A stretch of 64,000 nucleotides of DNA from Flagellimonas marinaquae (GCF_003992675.1 NZ_RZMZ01000014.1:139687-203686), one strand, 5' to 3'. Counted from the stretch's first letter, positions 17,346 through 26,366 are shown. The notes: generated from the sequence alone by a model not told the origin. Numbers and translations: made by a program.

Positions 17346-19295
17346 ATGGCAAAAGAAAACAACCCAAATAATACTCCAAAAAAGCCGCGCTTTAGTTCGT
17401 GGTGGATTTACGGCGTAGTCATCGCATTGATCATCGGCTTCCAATTTTTTGGTGGAAGCAATTTTTCAAGTACGGAAAAAACGACAACCTCCGAGTTACA
17501 GGAGTTTTTGCGCAATGGTGACATCTCCAAGATTGTCATCATAACCAATACAAGACAGGCCAAGGTGTACCTCACCGAGGAGGCCATGAAGAAAGACGTT
17601 CACAAAGGAGTGGCCGAAAAACCGCTTTTTCCATCCACAAATCTGGTTCCCCAGTACGTGTTGGATTATGGGGACCTTCAGATTTTCCAGAACGAAATCA
17701 CTGAGATAAAGAAAGAAAACAACTTGGACACCATTGTCGAGTTTGACACGGAATCCAATGTCCTCGGCGAAATATTCCTTACGCTGTTACCATTTGCCCT
17801 GATTATAGGTATTTGGATTTATTTGATGCGTAGAATGTCAGGCGGTGCCGGAGGCGGTGCTGGTGGACAAATTTTCAATATAGGAAAGTCCAAGGCCAAA
17901 CTCTTCGACGAGAAAACCGACACCCGTACATCTTTCAAGGATGTTGCCGGTTTGGAAGGAGCTAAGGAAGAGGTTCAAGAAATTGTGGAGTTCCTTAAAA
18001 ATCCTGACAAATATACTTCCTTGGGAGGTAAAATTCCCAAAGGGGCATTGCTGGTAGGACCTCCCGGTACAGGTAAAACCCTTTTGGCAAAAGCCGTTGC
18101 CGGTGAAGCCAAAGTACCGTTCTTTTCACTTTCCGGTTCGGATTTTGTGGAGATGTTCGTGGGTGTAGGAGCATCTAGGGTGCGTGACCTTTTCAAACAA
18201 GCAAAGGATAAATCACCCGCTATCATATTTATCGATGAAATCGACGCCATTGGACGCGCTAGAGGAAAAAACAACTTTACAGGTTCCAATGACGAGCGTG
18301 AGAATACCCTAAACCAGTTATTGACCGAAATGGATGGTTTTGGCACCAACACCAACGTAATTGTATTGGCAGCCACTAACCGTGCCGATGTACTGGACAA
18401 AGCCTTGATGCGTGCGGGACGTTTCGACCGTCAGATTTATGTGGACCTACCCGACCTGAACGAAAGAAAAGAAATATTCGAAGTGCACCTTCGTCCTATC
18501 AAAACCGCCGAGACCTTGGATTTGGACTTTTTGGCCAAACAGACCCCAGGATTCTCAGGTGCAGATATTGCCAACGTTTGTAACGAAGCAGCATTGATCG
18601 CAGCCCGTAAGGAGAAAAAAGCGGTCACCAAACAAGATTTCTTGGACGCTGTGGATAGAATTGTGGGTGGTCTGGAGAAGAAGAACAAAATTATTACCCC
18701 AGACGAGAAGAAGACCATTGCTTTTCACGAAGCTGGTCACGCTACGGTAAGCTGGATGTTGGAGCACGCCGCTCCCTTGGTGAAGGTTACCATTGTACCC
18801 AGAGGACAGTCACTTGGAGCTGCATGGTATTTGCCCGAAGAGCGCCTCATCGTTCGACCAGAACAAATGTTGGACGAGATGTGTGCCACCATGGGCGGTA
18901 GAGCAGCAGAGAAAGTAATGTTTGGAAAAATTTCCACAGGTGCATTGAGCGATTTGGAAAAAGTGACCAAACAAGCAAGGGCCATGGTCACCATTTATGG
19001 CCTTAACGAAGAGCTAGGCAACATCACCTATTACGATTCTTCCGGGCAGAATGAATATGGGTTCACCAAGCCTTACAGCGAGGAAACCGCACAAAAAATA
19101 GATCAGGAAATATCCAAAATGATCGAGGCGCAATATCAGCGGGCCATCAAACTGTTGGAAGACAATAAGGACAAACTCACGGAACTTGCCGAACGTCTTT
19201 TGGACAAAGAGGTCATTTTCAAGGACGATTTGGAAAAAATCTTTGGACAACGTCCTTTTGAAAAGGAAGAAGAAAAATTAGAGCCAGCAAAATAA
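17346..19295 (+). CDS. ftsH: ATP-dependent zinc metalloprotease FtsH
   Basis: FtsH is a membrane-bound hexameric AAA protease that degrades misfolded and regulatory membrane proteins. The 649 residues include two N-terminal transmembrane helices (SWWIYGVVIALIIGFQFF and TLLPFALIIGIWIYLMRRM) flanking a periplasmic domain. The AAA module has Walker A GPPGTGKT, Walker B IIFIDEIDAIG and RAGRFDR, and the M41 zinc site is HEAGH. A glycine-rich linker (SGGAGGGAGG) follows the second helix. It sits between rsfS and a LUD-domain gene. Confidence 0.98.
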   Translation: MAKENNPNNTPKKPRFSSWWIYGVVIALIIGFQFFGGSNFSSTEKTTTSELQEFLRNGDISKIVIITNTRQAKVYLTEEAMKKDVHKGVAEKPLFPSTNLVPQYVLDYGDLQIFQNEITEIKKENNLDTIVEFDTESNVLGEIFLTLLPFALIIGIWIYLMRRMSGGAGGGAGGQIFNIGKSKAKLFDEKTDTRTSFKDVAGLEGAKEEVQEIVEFLKNPDKYTSLGGKIPKGALLVGPPGTGKTLLAKAVAGEAKVPFFSLSGSDFVEMFVGVGASRVRDLFKQAKDKSPAIIFIDEIDAIGRARGKNNFTGSNDERENTLNQLLTEMDGFGTNTNVIVLAATNRADVLDKALMRAGRFDRQIYVDLPDLNERKEIFEVHLRPIKTAETLDLDFLAKQTPGFSGADIANVCNEAALIAARKEKKAVTKQDFLDAVDRIVGGLEKKNKIITPDEKKTIAFHEAGHATVSWMLEHAAPLVKVTIVPRGQSLGAAWYLPEERLIVRPEQMLDEMCATMGGRAAEKVMFGKISTGALSDLEKVTKQARAMVTIYGLNEELGNITYYDSSGQNEYGFTKPYSEETAQKIDQEISKMIEAQYQRAIKLLEDNKDKLTELAERLLDKEVIFKDDLEKIFGQRPFEKEEEKLEPAK

Positions 19296-19360
19296 GAGCT
19301 AAAGATACAATTCATTCAAAAGATTTAAATTGATTTAGTAGCCAGAAGACAAGACCATTA

Positions 19361-19969
19361 ATGGGAGTTTTTAAAAAACTTTTCGGAGGAGGAAAAAAGG
19401 TTTCCAAAGAAACTGCGGAAACCCGTGGAGAACACATGCCCGACCTAAAAATTCCTGTAGACGAAAAGTTTACCATCTACTTCAAAAAAAATGGCGGAAA
19501 GTTCATCTACTGTGAAGATTTTGCAGAGGTTTCCGAGGCACTCAAAAATATTGTTTCGGAAAATGATTGGCAAAACCATCTGTTTTATTCACTAGATCCC
19601 AGGATAGAAACCAAGTTTGCTTCCGAGAAGCTCCAGTTTACCGATAATCGTAACGAAAGTGATATCTTCTTTACTACCTGCGAGCATCTTGTCGCCCATA
19701 ATGGATCCATTTTGGTGTGTTCCCATCAAATCAAAGAGAAGAAACTGGACGAACTGCCTTCCAACCTCATTGTCTTTGCCACCACAAGCCAATTGGTCGA
19801 TTCCATCAGCGAAGCTCTCAAAATAATCAAGGAACGTTACCAGAAGAACATTCCCAATAATATTACCACCTTAAAACACTTCCAACAAACGCCCGAAAAC
19901 AAAGATGACTTTCTTTCCTATGGGAGTGCCTCCAAAAATGTATATCTTTTACTCCTAGAAGATTTCTGA
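19361..19969 (+). CDS. LUD domain (DUF162) protein
   Basis: The 202-residue protein has a basic N-terminal stretch (MGVFKKLFGGGKKVSKETAE) and then a LUD/YkgG-like fold, recognisable from ESDIFFTTCEHLVAHNGSILVCS and IVFATTSQLVDSISEALKII. Related proteins (LutC) take part in lactate oxidation, but this short stand-alone form lacks LutA/LutB partners nearby. It lies between ftsH (65 bp upstream) and cdsA (4 bp downstream) and is probably part of the same transcript. Its role in that setting is unknown. Confidence 0.78.
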   Translation: MGVFKKLFGGGKKVSKETAETRGEHMPDLKIPVDEKFTIYFKKNGGKFIYCEDFAEVSEALKNIVSENDWQNHLFYSLDPRIETKFASEKLQFTDNRNESDIFFTTCEHLVAHNGSILVCSHQIKEKKLDELPSNLIVFATTSQLVDSISEALKIIKERYQKNIPNNITTLKHFQQTPENKDDFLSYGSASKNVYLLLLEDF

Positions 19970-19973
19970 GTAG

Positions 19974-20777
19974 ATGAGAGAAATTTTAAGACGCTCCATA
20001 ACCGGGGTAATTTATGTAGTACTTCTGTTGGGCGCAGTTTTTTTAAGTTCGGACGCCTTCGACTTTCTTTTTATGGCCTTTGGACTTGGATGTCTTTATG
20101 AGTATAAACGAATTGTAAAGCTAAAGGGCTACTATGTGTTTATGGCCTATTTGGCCCTGTGGTGGGTTTTTATTTACCTAACCAATGATACCATGGCCAT
20201 AAATCTCCTGATGCTTTGTACCATTGCTGTGGACATTGCCCTATTAATGTTCCTGTTCTCCAAAAAACCGAAACATTTCAATGATTTCCAGAAATTTTTG
20301 ATCGGGCTCCTTTACATAGGAGGAGGATGTATTTTTTTGACGATGATACCCTATAAAATCGATGAGTTTGCCCAATTTTTGATCATGGGCATCTTCATTT
20401 TGATATGGGTCAACGATACTTTTGCCTATCTAGTGGGACGAACTTTGGGACGTACCAAACTTTTTCCTGCAGTTTCCCCAAAAAAAACTATTGAAGGTTC
20501 TGTCGGAGGTCTTATTTTTGCACTTGTTGCCGCCTATTTTTTATCGTGGTACGAAACAAGGCTTTCGATAGTCGAGTGGATGGCAATGGCATGCTTGATC
20601 GTAGTGGCAGGAAGTTTGGGCGACCTATTGGAATCGAAGTTTAAACGTATGGCCGGAGTAAAGGACAGCGGCGCTATCCTCCCGGGACATGGTGGAATTT
20701 GGGACCGACTGGACAGTTTGGTGTTTGCCGCACCTTTTGCATATTTGATTTTAAATATTTTCTCCTATGTTTCATAA
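19974..20777 (+). CDS. cdsA: Phosphatidate cytidylyltransferase
   Basis: CdsA makes CDP-diacylglycerol, the precursor of phosphatidylethanolamine and other phospholipids, in the inner membrane. The 267-residue protein has about seven hydrophobic helices and the family signature SPKKTIEGSVGG together with KDSGAILPGHGGIWDRLDS. Its end overlaps the psd start by 11 bp, so synthesis of the two lipid enzymes is coupled. Confidence 0.96.
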   Translation: MREILRRSITGVIYVVLLLGAVFLSSDAFDFLFMAFGLGCLYEYKRIVKLKGYYVFMAYLALWWVFIYLTNDTMAINLLMLCTIAVDIALLMFLFSKKPKHFNDFQKFLIGLLYIGGGCIFLTMIPYKIDEFAQFLIMGIFILIWVNDTFAYLVGRTLGRTKLFPAVSPKKTIEGSVGGLIFALVAAYFLSWYETRLSIVEWMAMACLIVVAGSLGDLLESKFKRMAGVKDSGAILPGHGGIWDRLDSLVFAAPFAYLILNIFSYVS

Positions 20778-21432
20778 AGAGGGTCAAAAAATAATCATAT
20801 TCACTTTTTTTATAGTGGTGGCCATCATATTGGCCGCCCAATACACTATGGATTTGGAATGGGCCCGGATGACGGTCCAGATTGCGGCATTGTTACTTTT
20901 GGTGGCCATTTTGCAATTTTTCAGGAATCCAAAAAGATTGGTGACCCCTAACTTTGATGAAATATTGTCCCCAGTGGATGGGAAGGTTGTGGTGATTGAA
21001 GAAGTCGACGAACCAGAGTATTTCAAGGGAAAACGAAAGCAGGTCTCCATTTTCATGTCCCCGACCAATGTGCACGTAACGCGATATCCAGCTAGCGGCA
21101 CGGTAACGTACTCCAAATACCACCCTGGGAAATACTTAGTGGCCTGGCACCCAAAATCAAGTACCGACAACGAACGTACTACCATTATACTTCATACCCC
21201 AAAATTTGGAGAAATCGGATATCGACAGATTGCAGGCGCCATGGCGCGGAGAATCGTGAACTATGCCGAAGAGGGTGAGCAGGTAACACAGGGAGAAGAT
21301 GCTGGTTTTATCAAGTTTGGCTCACGGGTAGATCTGCTGTTGCCGCTTGACTGCGACATCACCGTAAAACTGAATCAAAAAGTAGTTGGGGCACGCACCT
21401 GCATTGCATCCGTAAGACCATTGGATGACTAA
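20767..21432 (+). CDS. psd: Phosphatidylserine decarboxylase, short pyruvoyl form
   Basis: Psd removes CO2 from phosphatidylserine to give phosphatidylethanolamine. This 221-residue enzyme is the short soluble-type form with an N-terminal hydrophobic hairpin. It has the substrate segment LSPVDGKVVVIEEV, VHVTRYPASG, and a C-terminal FGSRVDLLLP, whose Gly-Ser bond is where self-cleavage creates the pyruvoyl cofactor. It overlaps cdsA by 11 bp and the acyl-CoA-binding gene by 8 bp. Confidence 0.94.
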   Translation: MFHKEGQKIIIFTFFIVVAIILAAQYTMDLEWARMTVQIAALLLLVAILQFFRNPKRLVTPNFDEILSPVDGKVVVIEEVDEPEYFKGKRKQVSIFMSPTNVHVTRYPASGTVTYSKYHPGKYLVAWHPKSSTDNERTTIILHTPKFGEIGYRQIAGAMARRIVNYAEEGEQVTQGEDAGFIKFGSRVDLLLPLDCDITVKLNQKVVGARTCIASVRPLDD

Positions 21433-21688
21433 CAAGGAGCTACATAAACGATTTGAGGATGCCGTTAACTTTGTTAACGACTATACGGACCCGCTTCCCG
21501 CGGACCTCTTATTAAAACTCTATGCCTACTTTAAGATTGCCAACAAAAACTTTGAAAATCCAGGAAGCCGGACCCCACTAATCAATGCCTTTAAGGCGAA
21601 TGCACTCTTTCAGGCCAAGAGCATCAGTGTGGAAGAAGCCATGGAAAAGTATGTGGAACTAGTGGATAAAGAGCTAAAAAATCTTTAG
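21425..21688 (+). CDS. Acyl-CoA-binding protein
   Basis: The 87-residue protein matches the four-helix ACBP fold: KRFEDAVNFVND at helix 1, LLLKLYAYFKIANKNFENP in place of the eukaryotic LYSLYKQAT segment, and a final helix YVELVDKEL. ACBPs carry long-chain acyl-CoA. In bacteria they are uncommon, and here the gene overlaps psd by 8 bp at the end of a cdsA-psd unit, pointing to a role in feeding or buffering acyl groups for phospholipid synthesis (inference). Its stop overlaps the convergent hydroxylase gene by 4 bp. Confidence 0.87.
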   Translation: MTNKELHKRFEDAVNFVNDYTDPLPADLLLKLYAYFKIANKNFENPGSRTPLINAFKANALFQAKSISVEEAMEKYVELVDKELKNL

Positions 21689-22953
21689 GAAGCCAAGTCT
21701 GCGGCCGCAAAGGACTTCTCCACATAAGTAAAGTACACACCGCCGAAAATGGTAATCAAAAAATAGAGGGCGACCAAATAGCTTCCGATGGATAAATACG
21801 CATCGATGCCGAACCAATCGTTCGAAAAATAAATGAGCGCCAGTCCAGCAATCCCACGAGCTACCTCAATCCAAACAGCATACGATTTTCGGTCCATCAA
21901 GGTGGTATAGCCATATATCCCAACAAAAATGAACGCTCCAAACAGTAGCAAACCATCAAAACCGATTTCCGAATAGCTGTAGAACATAAAAAGCATTAGC
22001 CCTGTGGTTATGATCAACTGAAAAAGTGCGTATCCCTTGAGCCAATAGGAAGCTTCCGGACTGTATTTCCTAAAATTGTACACATCGTGAATCACCTCTA
22101 CGGGGTATTTTTCCTTCACGTCCTGTGGACGCCAGCCCGTGGGCATGAACCATATTCGAAGTTTATCCCAATAACTCCGGGTGCGCCATGCGTCCTGTAT
22201 CAATCGCCACAAATGTTGAAAATTGATAATGATGGGATTCCAAGTGTTCGCCGGTTTAAGGACCCCATATTGCGGAGGCACGTCATCCAACTCCTCTTGA
22301 AAAGTGCCAAACATACGGTCCCAGACACAGAAAATTTGTCCTAGGTTTTTATCGATATACTCCGGATTGATGGCATGGTGTACCCGGTGTTGGGATGGCG
22401 TAACGATTACATACTCCAAAATCCCCATTTTACCAATGTGCTGGGTATGGTACCAAAACTGTGCAAACAGATGTATTGGGGCCAATATGGCAATCACCTG
22501 ATTGGGAACGCCCAACAGGGCAGCGGGAATCAACAAAAGAGCATAGTACCCCAATAAATTGGAAATGGGCTGGCGCAGTGCACAGGCCAAATTAAACTCC
22601 TCACTGCTGTGGTGTATCACATGCTGGTTCCAGAACAAATTGATGTGATGGCTTAACCTATGGTTCCAATAGCCGGCAAAATCCAAGGCGATAAAAGCAA
22701 CTACCCAAACCAACCATGTAGCTTTGATCTCAATGAGCGCCAAATGCTCCAATATAAAAGGATAACTCACCAAAATGAGCACAAGGCCCAATGAATCCTT
22801 TACCACATTGGTTAAACCTGAGCTAAGACTGCTCACGGTATCCATGAGGTTGTGCTTTTGATCCTTTACAAATCGGCCATACAAAATTTCGATAAGTACA
22901 AGACCGATGAAAAATGGCGTGGCATATAACAATGCCTTTGCATACGATTCCAT
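21685..22953 (-). CDS. Membrane fatty acid hydroxylase / sterol desaturase family protein
   Basis: The 422-residue protein has several transmembrane helices and the histidine clusters of the di-iron hydroxylase family: HRLSHH, HHSSEEFN, and HRVHHAIN plus a later DRMFGTF segment. The architecture, with extra C-terminal helices, resembles alkylglycerol monooxygenase-like members. It probably oxidises a lipid chain or isoprenoid. It is the last gene of the minus-strand run that starts with the GH109-like gene, 52 bp behind the nucleotidyltransferase, although its chemistry does not obviously fit sugar salvage. The substrate is unknown. Confidence 0.85.
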   Translation of the reverse strand: MESYAKALLYATPFFIGLVLIEILYGRFVKDQKHNLMDTVSSLSSGLTNVVKDSLGLVLILVSYPFILEHLALIEIKATWLVWVVAFIALDFAGYWNHRLSHHINLFWNQHVIHHSSEEFNLACALRQPISNLLGYYALLLIPAALLGVPNQVIAILAPIHLFAQFWYHTQHIGKMGILEYVIVTPSQHRVHHAINPEYIDKNLGQIFCVWDRMFGTFQEELDDVPPQYGVLKPANTWNPIIINFQHLWRLIQDAWRTRSYWDKLRIWFMPTGWRPQDVKEKYPVEVIHDVYNFRKYSPEASYWLKGYALFQLIITTGLMLFMFYSYSEIGFDGLLLFGAFIFVGIYGYTTLMDRKSYAVWIEVARGIAGLALIYFSNDWFGIDAYLSIGSYLVALYFLITIFGGVYFTYVEKSFAAADLAS

Positions 22954-23005
22954 TTGAAAAATTTAAACGTTACCCGATGCAAGCATGGGATTTGCTGCCC
23001 TTAAG

Positions 23006-23833
23006 TTAATCCAAATTTTTAAATAATTGAATATCGTTCGCGTCGGTGAGATCGGGAATATGTTCGGAACGGGGGATACATAGTACACTTTCTGGTTGTT
23101 CGGCCACCAACATTGCAACGGCTTTGGGGAGTTCCTTTTCATCTCGAACCGGGTCAATGGGACAATTTTTTAAATACGGATAGATACCGGCTCCAAAAAA
23201 ACTAAAAATGTTCATGCTTACCCGCAGCTCCCCAGCAGCATCTTTATATTGTGGTACCTCCTCCGCCTTTGGCTTTTCAATGATTTGCTGTAAGAATCCA
23301 TCCGAAGAAATATCCATAACGGCAAACTTCGCGATGCGCTCCTCGGTATAATCGAAACCGGAACTACCATAACTAATGAGGGCATGGGGAACCGTTCGCT
23401 CCTCCCTCAAATCTTTGAGGGCACCAACGGAATAGAGGTTATCGCCATTACAGACGGTAAAAGTGGTTCGCTGTAATTCAGGGTATTGGTCCAAACACTG
23501 TTGAAGTGCATCCGCCGTACCCAAGGGCTTCTCGCGTTCTTCGGGAACCTGTTGTACAGCCAAATGGACCTCCAAATCTTCCGGAAACATACCTTGGTCC
23601 TTTAATTGTTGAAAAGCCACGTTTTCAGGGCTTGTGATAAGATACAGTTTCGTATACCCAGCTTCTACCGCATTTTTAACCAAGTAATACAAAAATGGAC
23701 GTCCTTGCTTACCGACTGGAATAAGACTCTTGTGTGGAATTTGATCCATGATATCTTCTTCCCTTGCTTGCAAACTTCGTTTCATACGTGAGGATGCACC
23801 TCCTACCATGATGATCAAACTCGTGTGCTCCAT
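23006..23833 (-). CDS. Sugar-phosphate nucleotidyltransferase
   Basis: This 275-residue Rossmann-type NTP transferase begins LIIMVGGASSRMKRS and continues HKSLIPVGKQGRPFLYYLV, the nucleotide-binding glycine loop and catalytic lysine region of the GlmU/RmlA class. The later VCNGDNLYSVGAL segment carries the metal-binding aspartate. There is no C-terminal acyltransferase repeat, so it should only form an NDP-sugar. Its start abuts the stop of the GHMP kinase gene (0 bp gap), implying that it uses the sugar-1-phosphate made by that kinase. The substrate is not identified. Confidence 0.83.
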   Translation of the reverse strand: MEHTSLIIMVGGASSRMKRSLQAREEDIMDQIPHKSLIPVGKQGRPFLYYLVKNAVEAGYTKLYLITSPENVAFQQLKDQGMFPEDLEVHLAVQQVPEEREKPLGTADALQQCLDQYPELQRTTFTVCNGDNLYSVGALKDLREERTVPHALISYGSSGFDYTEERIAKFAVMDISSDGFLQQIIEKPKAEEVPQYKDAAGELRVSMNIFSFFGAGIYPYLKNCPIDPVRDEKELPKAVAMLVAEQPESVLCIPRSEHIPDLTDANDIQLFKNLD

Positions 23834-24892
23834 TTATCCATGTGTTAGTTTTACAGCATAGACCGCTTTGGCACCTTTGTCCAAAAATGCCTGTTTAACA
23901 TTTTCCTCCACATCGTCCGTTACCATGGCTACCATACAGCCCCCACCTCCCGAGCCAATGGTTTTGGCCCCAATAGCACCCGCTTCACGCGCAGCCTCCA
24001 TCATTTGTGCCATTGCCAAAGGGGTGTTTTTGATTTCATCTTGAAGGATGCGCTGATGCCGGTTCATCAAATCTCCCAAAAATGGGACATTTGGATTTGG
24101 TTTGAGCAGCTCCTTTTTTGCTTCCAGTGTAATGTGATAGTTGTGTATGGTAGCATACCAATATCCTTGAAGTTCCCCAGGTACCAAATCCACATATTTT
24201 TCATAATCCTCCAAGGTGGCATATTCCAATTCAAACGCTGGATGAACCTTTATAACGGTATCTACCGTCTTTTGAGCATACACACGGGCATTTTTAAGTA
24301 CCTCCAATGTCTTTTTGGGCACCCCGGATTCCGCCACAAGCAGTTTTCCTAAATCGGCCTTCAATCTCGTACTTTCGCCTGTTTCGGTATCGATATAGAT
24401 AAGTCCTTTTTGAGCAATGGTGTACTGGTCCATGAGTCCCCCAGGCTGATCAAAGAACAGCACCTCGGCCTCATAGGCCCATCTCCCAATTTGATGATCA
24501 CTGACCTCATCACCTTTACCTTCTGCCTCTAGCAAAAAACGTATCCATGCTACCACTAAAGCTGAAGAGCTTGATAAACCGGCGTTCAGCGGTACATTTC
24601 CGGTAATTTCTATATCGTAACCTTGCGCAAAAGAGAAGCCCTTCTCTTTTAGAATGGCCATCACCGATCTAAAGTAATCTCCCGATGTGACCTGTTTTAA
24701 ATCATCTAGTAAGGAAACAGATACCTCCTGATTTAGATCAAGCAACTTGAAACGATACGCTTTGGAGGAATTGGGCACTCCTTTTATATGGATGTAACGG
24801 TCGATGGTTCCCGCAATAACGGGCAGGCCCAAATAATCTTGATGGTCGCCGTAAAAACAGATTCGGGCCGGAACTTTTATGTCAATCATCAA
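23834..24892 (-). CDS. GHMP family sugar kinase
   Basis: The 352-residue protein starts with a galactokinase-like substrate segment (KVPARICFYGDHQDYLGLPV). It has the GHMP ATP loop VPLNAGLSSSSALVVAW near residue 100 and a C-terminal IGSGGGGCMVAMV motif. It should phosphorylate a sugar, most likely at C1. The GDHQDYLG wording resembles galactokinase and glucuronokinase, but the rest is too divergent to name the sugar. It lies 9 bp behind the GH109-like gene and abuts the nucleotidyltransferase, which suggests a free sugar to sugar-1-P to NDP-sugar route. Confidence 0.85.
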   Translation of the reverse strand: MMIDIKVPARICFYGDHQDYLGLPVIAGTIDRYIHIKGVPNSSKAYRFKLLDLNQEVSVSLLDDLKQVTSGDYFRSVMAILKEKGFSFAQGYDIEITGNVPLNAGLSSSSALVVAWIRFLLEAEGKGDEVSDHQIGRWAYEAEVLFFDQPGGLMDQYTIAQKGLIYIDTETGESTRLKADLGKLLVAESGVPKKTLEVLKNARVYAQKTVDTVIKVHPAFELEYATLEDYEKYVDLVPGELQGYWYATIHNYHITLEAKKELLKPNPNVPFLGDLMNRHQRILQDEIKNTPLAMAQMMEAAREAGAIGAKTIGSGGGGCMVAMVTDDVEENVKQAFLDKGAKAVYAVKLTHG

Positions 24893-24901
24893 TCTGCTCT
24901 A

Positions 24902-26290
24902 TTAACTAATAATTTCTAAAGGAGCGGTTTCTTTCCAATTGCCTCTGGTAAAATCGGGAAAGGGCTGTGGCGCACCGCCGCTGGCCACGGAGCGTTCACT
25001 CAATGGGGAAACTGCACTCCACAAACAGCCTTCGTATACATTTTGGTCCAGAGGAAGTCCTTTTTGGAGACACTCCACGATTCGGTATACCATGATGCCG
25101 TCCATACCGCCATGCCCACTTCCCTTGGCAGCTTCGTTCAATCTTTTATATAAAGGGTGATCATATTTCTCATATAATTTTTCCAGCTGCTCGCCTTGCA
25201 CCCAGGAGTGATGATCTTCGGTAAGTCCCTCGACTCCACCTTCTAATGCGACGCGGGTCGGGAAGCCGGCCAGGACTCCTTTTGTTCCTTGCACCAAGTT
25301 CAATCGAGAATAAGGTCTTGGGCTGGTTTCGTCCCACTGTACCATGATGGTTTTTCCCATGGCTGTTTTAATAATGGACGTATTTAAATCCCCGCCTTTA
25401 AAATCGAGTTGGTTCCATTTATGGTCGGCTGGATAATTTTTCTCGGCATATAATTCACGTCCCCTTGATGGTGTAGAAAAAGAAACCAAACTACCAAAGG
25501 TATCGTCATGTCTTGCCAGGTTCATATATTGGGCCACTGGTCCCAGACCATGGGTCGGATATAGATTTCCATTTCGTTTGGCATAGTGGTAGGTCCGCCA
25601 TGAGCCCGTACCTCGCTCCTGCTCTTCCATCTGCCAGCGCAATTCGTGAATGTACGCCGCTTCCCCATGTAAGATCTCACCGATCACTCCTTGTCTGCAC
25701 ATATTGAGGAACATTAATTCATCCCGACTGTAATTGACGTTTTCCAACATCATGCAGTGTTTTTGGGTGCGTTCGCTCGCATCCACAATATCCCACATTT
25801 CTTGTATCGTAGTGGCGATAGGTACTTCTACAAAGGCATGGGCCCCGTGTTCCATGGCACCAATCGCCATAGGCGCATGGTTGGCCCAGTTGGTTGCAAT
25901 AAAGACAATATCCGGTTGTACTTCCTTGAGCATAGTTCGCCATTCATCTTCGTCGCCCCAGTATTGTTTAATGTTTTTGTGCCGATTCTCTCCAGCTGCC
26001 TCTTTTACCCATAGTGTCTTTTCCTTTACCAAATCCTCATATATATCACAAATGGCAACCACTTCGGTACCTTCCAAAGCGGCAAAGAACTTGGCATGGG
26101 TTCCCCCTCTGGCACCTACACCAATGAAAGCGGCACGGACCTTTTCCAATTGAGGTGCAGCAAATCCGCCCATATAGGTTGATGATAAGGGGCGTTCCTG
26201 GTTGGCCTTTAAATATGTTGGAACGATGGCTACTGCAGCAGCAGAGAGTGAAGTTTTTTGGATAAAACTTCGTCTATCGAGGTTTTTCAT
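24902..26290 (-). CDS. Gfo/Idh/MocA oxidoreductase-fold protein, GH109-like glycosidase
   Basis: The 462 residues begin with a twin-arginine type leader (MKNLDRRSFIQKTSLSAAAV), so export via Tat is likely. An NAD-binding Rossmann fold follows (AAFIGVGARGGTHAKFF), then the Gfo/Idh/MocA domain. The pattern YPTHGLGPVAQYMNL, TIMVQWDETSPRPYSR and GHGGMDGIMVYRIVECL matches GH109 alpha-N-acetylgalactosaminidases, which cleave glycosides through an NAD-dependent redox mechanism. In the Elizabethkingia enzyme the tyrosine and histidine of the YPTHG motif are active-site residues. A plain secreted oxidoreductase is the alternative. It leads an operon with a GHMP kinase and a nucleotidyltransferase and has a dyad against its start codon. 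It does not look recently acquired. Confidence 0.82.
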   Translation of the reverse strand: MKNLDRRSFIQKTSLSAAAVAIVPTYLKANQERPLSSTYMGGFAAPQLEKVRAAFIGVGARGGTHAKFFAALEGTEVVAICDIYEDLVKEKTLWVKEAAGENRHKNIKQYWGDEDEWRTMLKEVQPDIVFIATNWANHAPMAIGAMEHGAHAFVEVPIATTIQEMWDIVDASERTQKHCMMLENVNYSRDELMFLNMCRQGVIGEILHGEAAYIHELRWQMEEQERGTGSWRTYHYAKRNGNLYPTHGLGPVAQYMNLARHDDTFGSLVSFSTPSRGRELYAEKNYPADHKWNQLDFKGGDLNTSIIKTAMGKTIMVQWDETSPRPYSRLNLVQGTKGVLAGFPTRVALEGGVEGLTEDHHSWVQGEQLEKLYEKYDHPLYKRLNEAAKGSGHGGMDGIMVYRIVECLQKGLPLDQNVYEGCLWSAVSPLSERSVASGGAPQPFPDFTRGNWKETAPLEIIS

Positions 26291-26319
26291 ACGAACAAAA
26301 GACGATGGTTATTGTTCGT
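26291..26319 (-). promoter_or_regulatory. Dyad ACGAACAA-N13-TTGTTCGT adjoining the GH109-like start codon
   Basis: Two perfect 8-bp arms (26291-26298 and 26312-26319) flank a 13-bp spacer. The inner edge touches the ATG of the GH109-like gene, and the outer edge touches the candidate -7 element. It could be an operator for a sugar-responsive repressor, or in the mRNA a hairpin that occludes the translation start. Confidence 0.5.
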
Positions 26320-26327
26320 CCAAAGTA
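26320..26327 (-). promoter_or_regulatory. Candidate variant -7 element TACTTTGG for the sugar operon
   Basis: Read on the minus strand this is TACTTTGGAC, 29 nt before the GH109-like ATG and immediately upstream of the dyad. It shares its octamer with the sites upstream of ddl and the PAS kinase. Confidence 0.35.
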
Positions 26328-26329
26328 TG

Positions 26330-26366
26330 AAAAATAAAAAGAAAAGGGAAGCTCACTTCCCTTTTC
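26330..26366 (-). terminator. Rho-independent terminator after valS
   Basis: GAAAAGGGAAG and CTTCCCTTTTC (26341-26366) form an 11-bp stem with a 4-nt loop. On the minus strand this is followed by a T-rich tract (26330-26340). It lies 25 bp after the valS stop and insulates the sugar operon downstream. Confidence 0.85.
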
